Shown here piece after piece: positions 61,821 to 64,000 of a DNA stretch of 64,000 nt. Below the pieces are notes generated by a model. It was not told the origin of the DNA and ran no database searches. It worked only from the letters and a program-made list of their open reading frames with translations. The stretch is from Polaribacter filamentus (GTDB lineage: Bacteria; Bacteroidota; Bacteroidia; Flavobacteriales; Flavobacteriaceae). Position numbers and translations under genes: made by a program. The stretch is from the NCBI RefSeq assembly GCF_002943715.1, contig NZ_MQUA01000013.1, positions 675,001 to 739,000 of the forward strand, read 5' to 3'. Numbering within the stretch: position 1 is the stretch's first letter; the number at the start of each line of letters is the position of its first letter.

Positions 61821-64000
61821 TTAACCATTGAGAGTTTTAATGACAAATTCTTTTGTTAATGGTTTACCGTTTGCAATTTTTTTAAGGTTTTCGAACGTAA
61901 ATCGAAAATCACATCCAGTTTTATAATCGGAACATCCATAAGCAGTTGATCCTCTTATAATCGCCCCTTTTTTACATTTAGGACAGCTTATTTTTTCTGG
62001 TTGAAGAATAGCTTCTTTTGGTGTACTTAAAATGACTTTTTGTTTTGGCTCTAATTTTAAATTAAAATCATCATCAAAACGAATTAATCCTTCAACAGAA
62101 CCTGCATTCCATTTAAAACCTTTTAAGTTCGTGGTACAGCCTTTATCAATCAATCGTATTAACTGGTTCTCAGAAACTTTTTTGCCGTAAATTTCAAACA
62201 GAATTTTAAAATCACAACCAACTTTATACTCAGAACAACCAAAAGCTGAAGATCCTTTTAATAACCTTCCTTTTTTACACTTCGGACAGGTTTTATCAGC
62301 AACTTCTTTTGATTTTGTTTTTTTGGTTTGAGTTTTTGGGTTAACAGATTGCTTTGTTTTACTAGCATTGACAATAGTGTTTGAAGAAATTCTTTTCGTA
62401 GAAGTATTTGAACGCACTTCATAAACCAATTCATCCACCATTTTTTTCATGTTGTTGATAAAAGTTCCAGCGTTAAACTCTCCTCTTTCTATTTCTTTTA
62501 AACGTTTTTCCCAACGTCCTGTTAATTCAGCAGATTTTAAAAGTTCGTTATCAATAATATTGATCAAGTCAATGCCTGTTTGCGTAGGAATTACCAGTTT
62601 TTTTTGTCGCTCAATATATTTTCTTCTGAATAAAGTCTCAATAATACTAGCTCTTGTAGAAGGTCTTCCAATTCCGTTTTCTTTCATTAACTCACGCATT
62701 TCATCATCATCAACTTGCTTCCCTGCAGTTTCCATGGCGCGTAATAAACTAGCTTCTGTAAAATTTCTAGGTGGTTTTGTCTCTTTTTGTAAAAACGAAG
62801 GCTCGTGCGGTCCTTTTTCTGCTTTTACAAAGGATGGCAAAGTTTGCGCCTCATTTAATTCTTTTTTAATCTTACTTTCTTCCGTTTCGAAAGCAACTCG
62901 CCAACCTTTCGTTATAATTTCTTTTCCCGTTGTCTTAAAAGGAACTTCTGCAGCTTTCCCAATAACCGCAGTATTAGAAACATCAGAATCTGGATAAAAA
63001 GCACCAATAAATCTTCTGGTTATAATATCATACACTTGTTGCTGATTGTATTGCAAATGTGCCTGCATTCCTGTCGGAATTATTGCATGGTGATCTGTTA
63101 CTTTTTTATCATCAAAAACACGACTCGTTTTCTTTATTTTTTTTCCTAAAAGTGGTTGTGTTAATTCGCTGTAATTTGTTAATTTAGATAAAATTCCTGC
63201 AATTTTTGGATACACATCATTCGGTAAAAAAGTAGTATCAACTCTCGGGTAGGTAACTACTTTCATCTCATACAATTTCTGTACAATTTTCAAAGTATCA
63301 TCCGCAGAAAACGAAAATTTATTATTACAATATACTTGTAATCCCGTTAAATCAAACAGTTTTGGAGCATAATCTTTTCCTTTCTTTTTGATAACAGAAA
63401 CTATTTCGAAATCAGATTCTTTTACTTTATCAGCTAAAACTCGACCATCTTCTTCTTTTAAAAACCGACCCTCTTCGTAATTAAAAAGTGTATTTCTATA
63501 GGTTGTTTGCAATTCCCAGTACGGTTCTGGTTTAAAATTCTGAATTTCCACAAAACGATTCACCAACATTGCAAGCGTAGGAGTTTGCACTCTACCAACT
63601 GATAAAACTTGTTTGTATCCACCAAATTTTATGGTATATAAACGTGTTGCGTTTAAACCTAACAACCAATCTCCAATTGCTCTAGAGTACCCTGCATAAT
63701 ACAAGTTATCGTACTTTTCTGAAGGTTTTAAATTATTAAACCCTTCTTTAATGGCTTCTTCTGTAAGTGATGAAATCCATAAACGTTGTACTTTTCCTTT
63801 ATAACCCGCTTGATTAATTACCCAACGTTGAATGAGTTCTCCTTCTGTTCCTGCATCCCCACAATTAATAACAACAGTTGCTTTTTCGAATAAAGATTTT
63901 ACAATATTAAATTGTTTTTTAATTCCTGAATCGCCTGTAACTTTCGTATCAAAACGTTCTGGTAACATTGGTAAATTGTTTAAATCCCAACTTTTCCAAT
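61821..64000 (-). CDS. topB: Type IA DNA topoisomerase (TopB/topo III-like), 5' end outside window
   Basis: At least 726 residues are inside. The frame stays open through 64000 (WDLNNLPMLPERF), so the N-terminal Toprim start lies outside. Seen: NCGDAGTEGELIQRW (Toprim acidic residues), GVNATR-type GLNATRLYTIKFGGY, QVLSVGRVQTPTLAML, the catalytic tyrosine in KVVTYPRVDTTFLP and ENGIGRPSTRASII. Two C-terminal zinc-ribbon-like repeats (CPKCKKGRLLKGSSAFGC and CPKCKKGAIIRGSTAYGC) each close with YK.GCDF. It relaxes or decatenates DNA. It is longer than E. coli TopB because of the tail. Confidence 0.93.
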   Translation of the reverse strand, partial: WKSWDLNNLPMLPERFDTKVTGDSGIKKQFNIVKSLFEKATVVINCGDAGTEGELIQRWVINQAGYKGKVQRLWISSLTEEAIKEGFNNLKPSEKYDNLYYAGYSRAIGDWLLGLNATRLYTIKFGGYKQVLSVGRVQTPTLAMLVNRFVEIQNFKPEPYWELQTTYRNTLFNYEEGRFLKEEDGRVLADKVKESDFEIVSVIKKKGKDYAPKLFDLTGLQVYCNNKFSFSADDTLKIVQKLYEMKVVTYPRVDTTFLPNDVYPKIAGILSKLTNYSELTQPLLGKKIKKTSRVFDDKKVTDHHAIIPTGMQAHLQYNQQQVYDIITRRFIGAFYPDSDVSNTAVIGKAAEVPFKTTGKEIITKGWRVAFETEESKIKKELNEAQTLPSFVKAEKGPHEPSFLQKETKPPRNFTEASLLRAMETAGKQVDDDEMRELMKENGIGRPSTRASIIETLFRRKYIERQKKLVIPTQTGIDLINIIDNELLKSAELTGRWEKRLKEIERGEFNAGTFINNMKKMVDELVYEVRSNTSTKRISSNTIVNASKTKQSVNPKTQTKKTKSKEVADKTCPKCKKGRLLKGSSAFGCSEYKVGCDFKILFEIYGKKVSENQLIRLIDKGCTTNLKGFKWNAGSVEGLIRFDDDFNLKLEPKQKVILSTPKEAILQPEKISCPKCKKGAIIRGSTAYGCSDYKTGCDFRFTFENLKKIANGKPLTKEFVIKTLNG

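Overview
The window looks like a chromosomal piece of a marine-type member of the Flavobacteriaceae (Bacteroidota), probably near Polaribacter or Tenacibaculum. The DNA is very AT-rich. Many proteins belong to families typical of this group: a YtxJ-type bacillithiol protein, DnaX without zinc cysteines, an orphan C-terminal transketolase half, DUF6503, DUF4268 and DUF4870 proteins, and a GNAT-nitrilase fusion. Promoters with the Bacteroidota TAnnTTTG element can be seen in front of several genes. The species assignment is inference from remembered family resemblance, not from a search.

Layout. 1-8 kb: tRNA-Leu and tRNA-Lys, shikimate kinase, a phosphoribosyltransferase/S4 pair, an FKBP lipoprotein, transketolase C-half, maf-smpB. 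8-13 kb: clpB, ytxJ, an SF2 helicase. 13-17 kb: a polyamine operon (arginine decarboxylase, agmatinase, deoxyhypusine-synthase-like enzyme, small acidic protein). 17-27 kb: GNAT-nitrilase, fumarylacetoacetase, glyA, an EamA transporter, lipoproteins, mnmE. 27-40 kb: DUF4268, miaE, a SulP-UspA pair, a proton antiporter, a MutS-like membrane ATPase, dnaX, msrA, ompH, miaA, a voltage-gated channel. 40.9-45.1 kb: a stretch of decayed genes around an intact rimK. 45-52 kb: exonuclease/GIY-YIG, yggS, then a serine-related run (DUF1015, serA-like, serC, acyl-CoA reductase, ferredoxin). 52-64 kb: ychF, YkgJ, an SDR, gcvT, aminopeptidase P, a sterol-desaturase-family protein and topB running off the end.

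The strongest theme outside ordinary housekeeping is gene decay. I find at least ten broken genes in 64 kb, with both nonsense codons and frameshifts: a LacI regulator remnant, a MscS remnant, a MutS-like gene split by one TAA codon, DUF4331, a TPR lipoprotein, an ECF sigma factor joined in frame to its RskA-type anti-sigma factor, a caspase-like protease with its catalytic histidine lost, a DUF3857 stub, a lipoprotein fragment, and a membrane protein with one TAG. Two more genes (agmatinase, DUF6503) carry single-base shifts near one end. The mixture of stops, deletions and indels fits real decay better than sequencing error, although the homopolymer cases need checking.

No CRISPR array, prophage, insertion sequence or classical defence island was seen. 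The best leads on function are the deoxyhypusine-synthase-like enzyme placed directly after agmatinase (probable homospermidine formation), and a DUF1015 protein with a DGHHR motif inside a serine cluster that has no phosphoserine phosphatase gene and whose SerA-like enzyme lacks the usual catalytic arginine.
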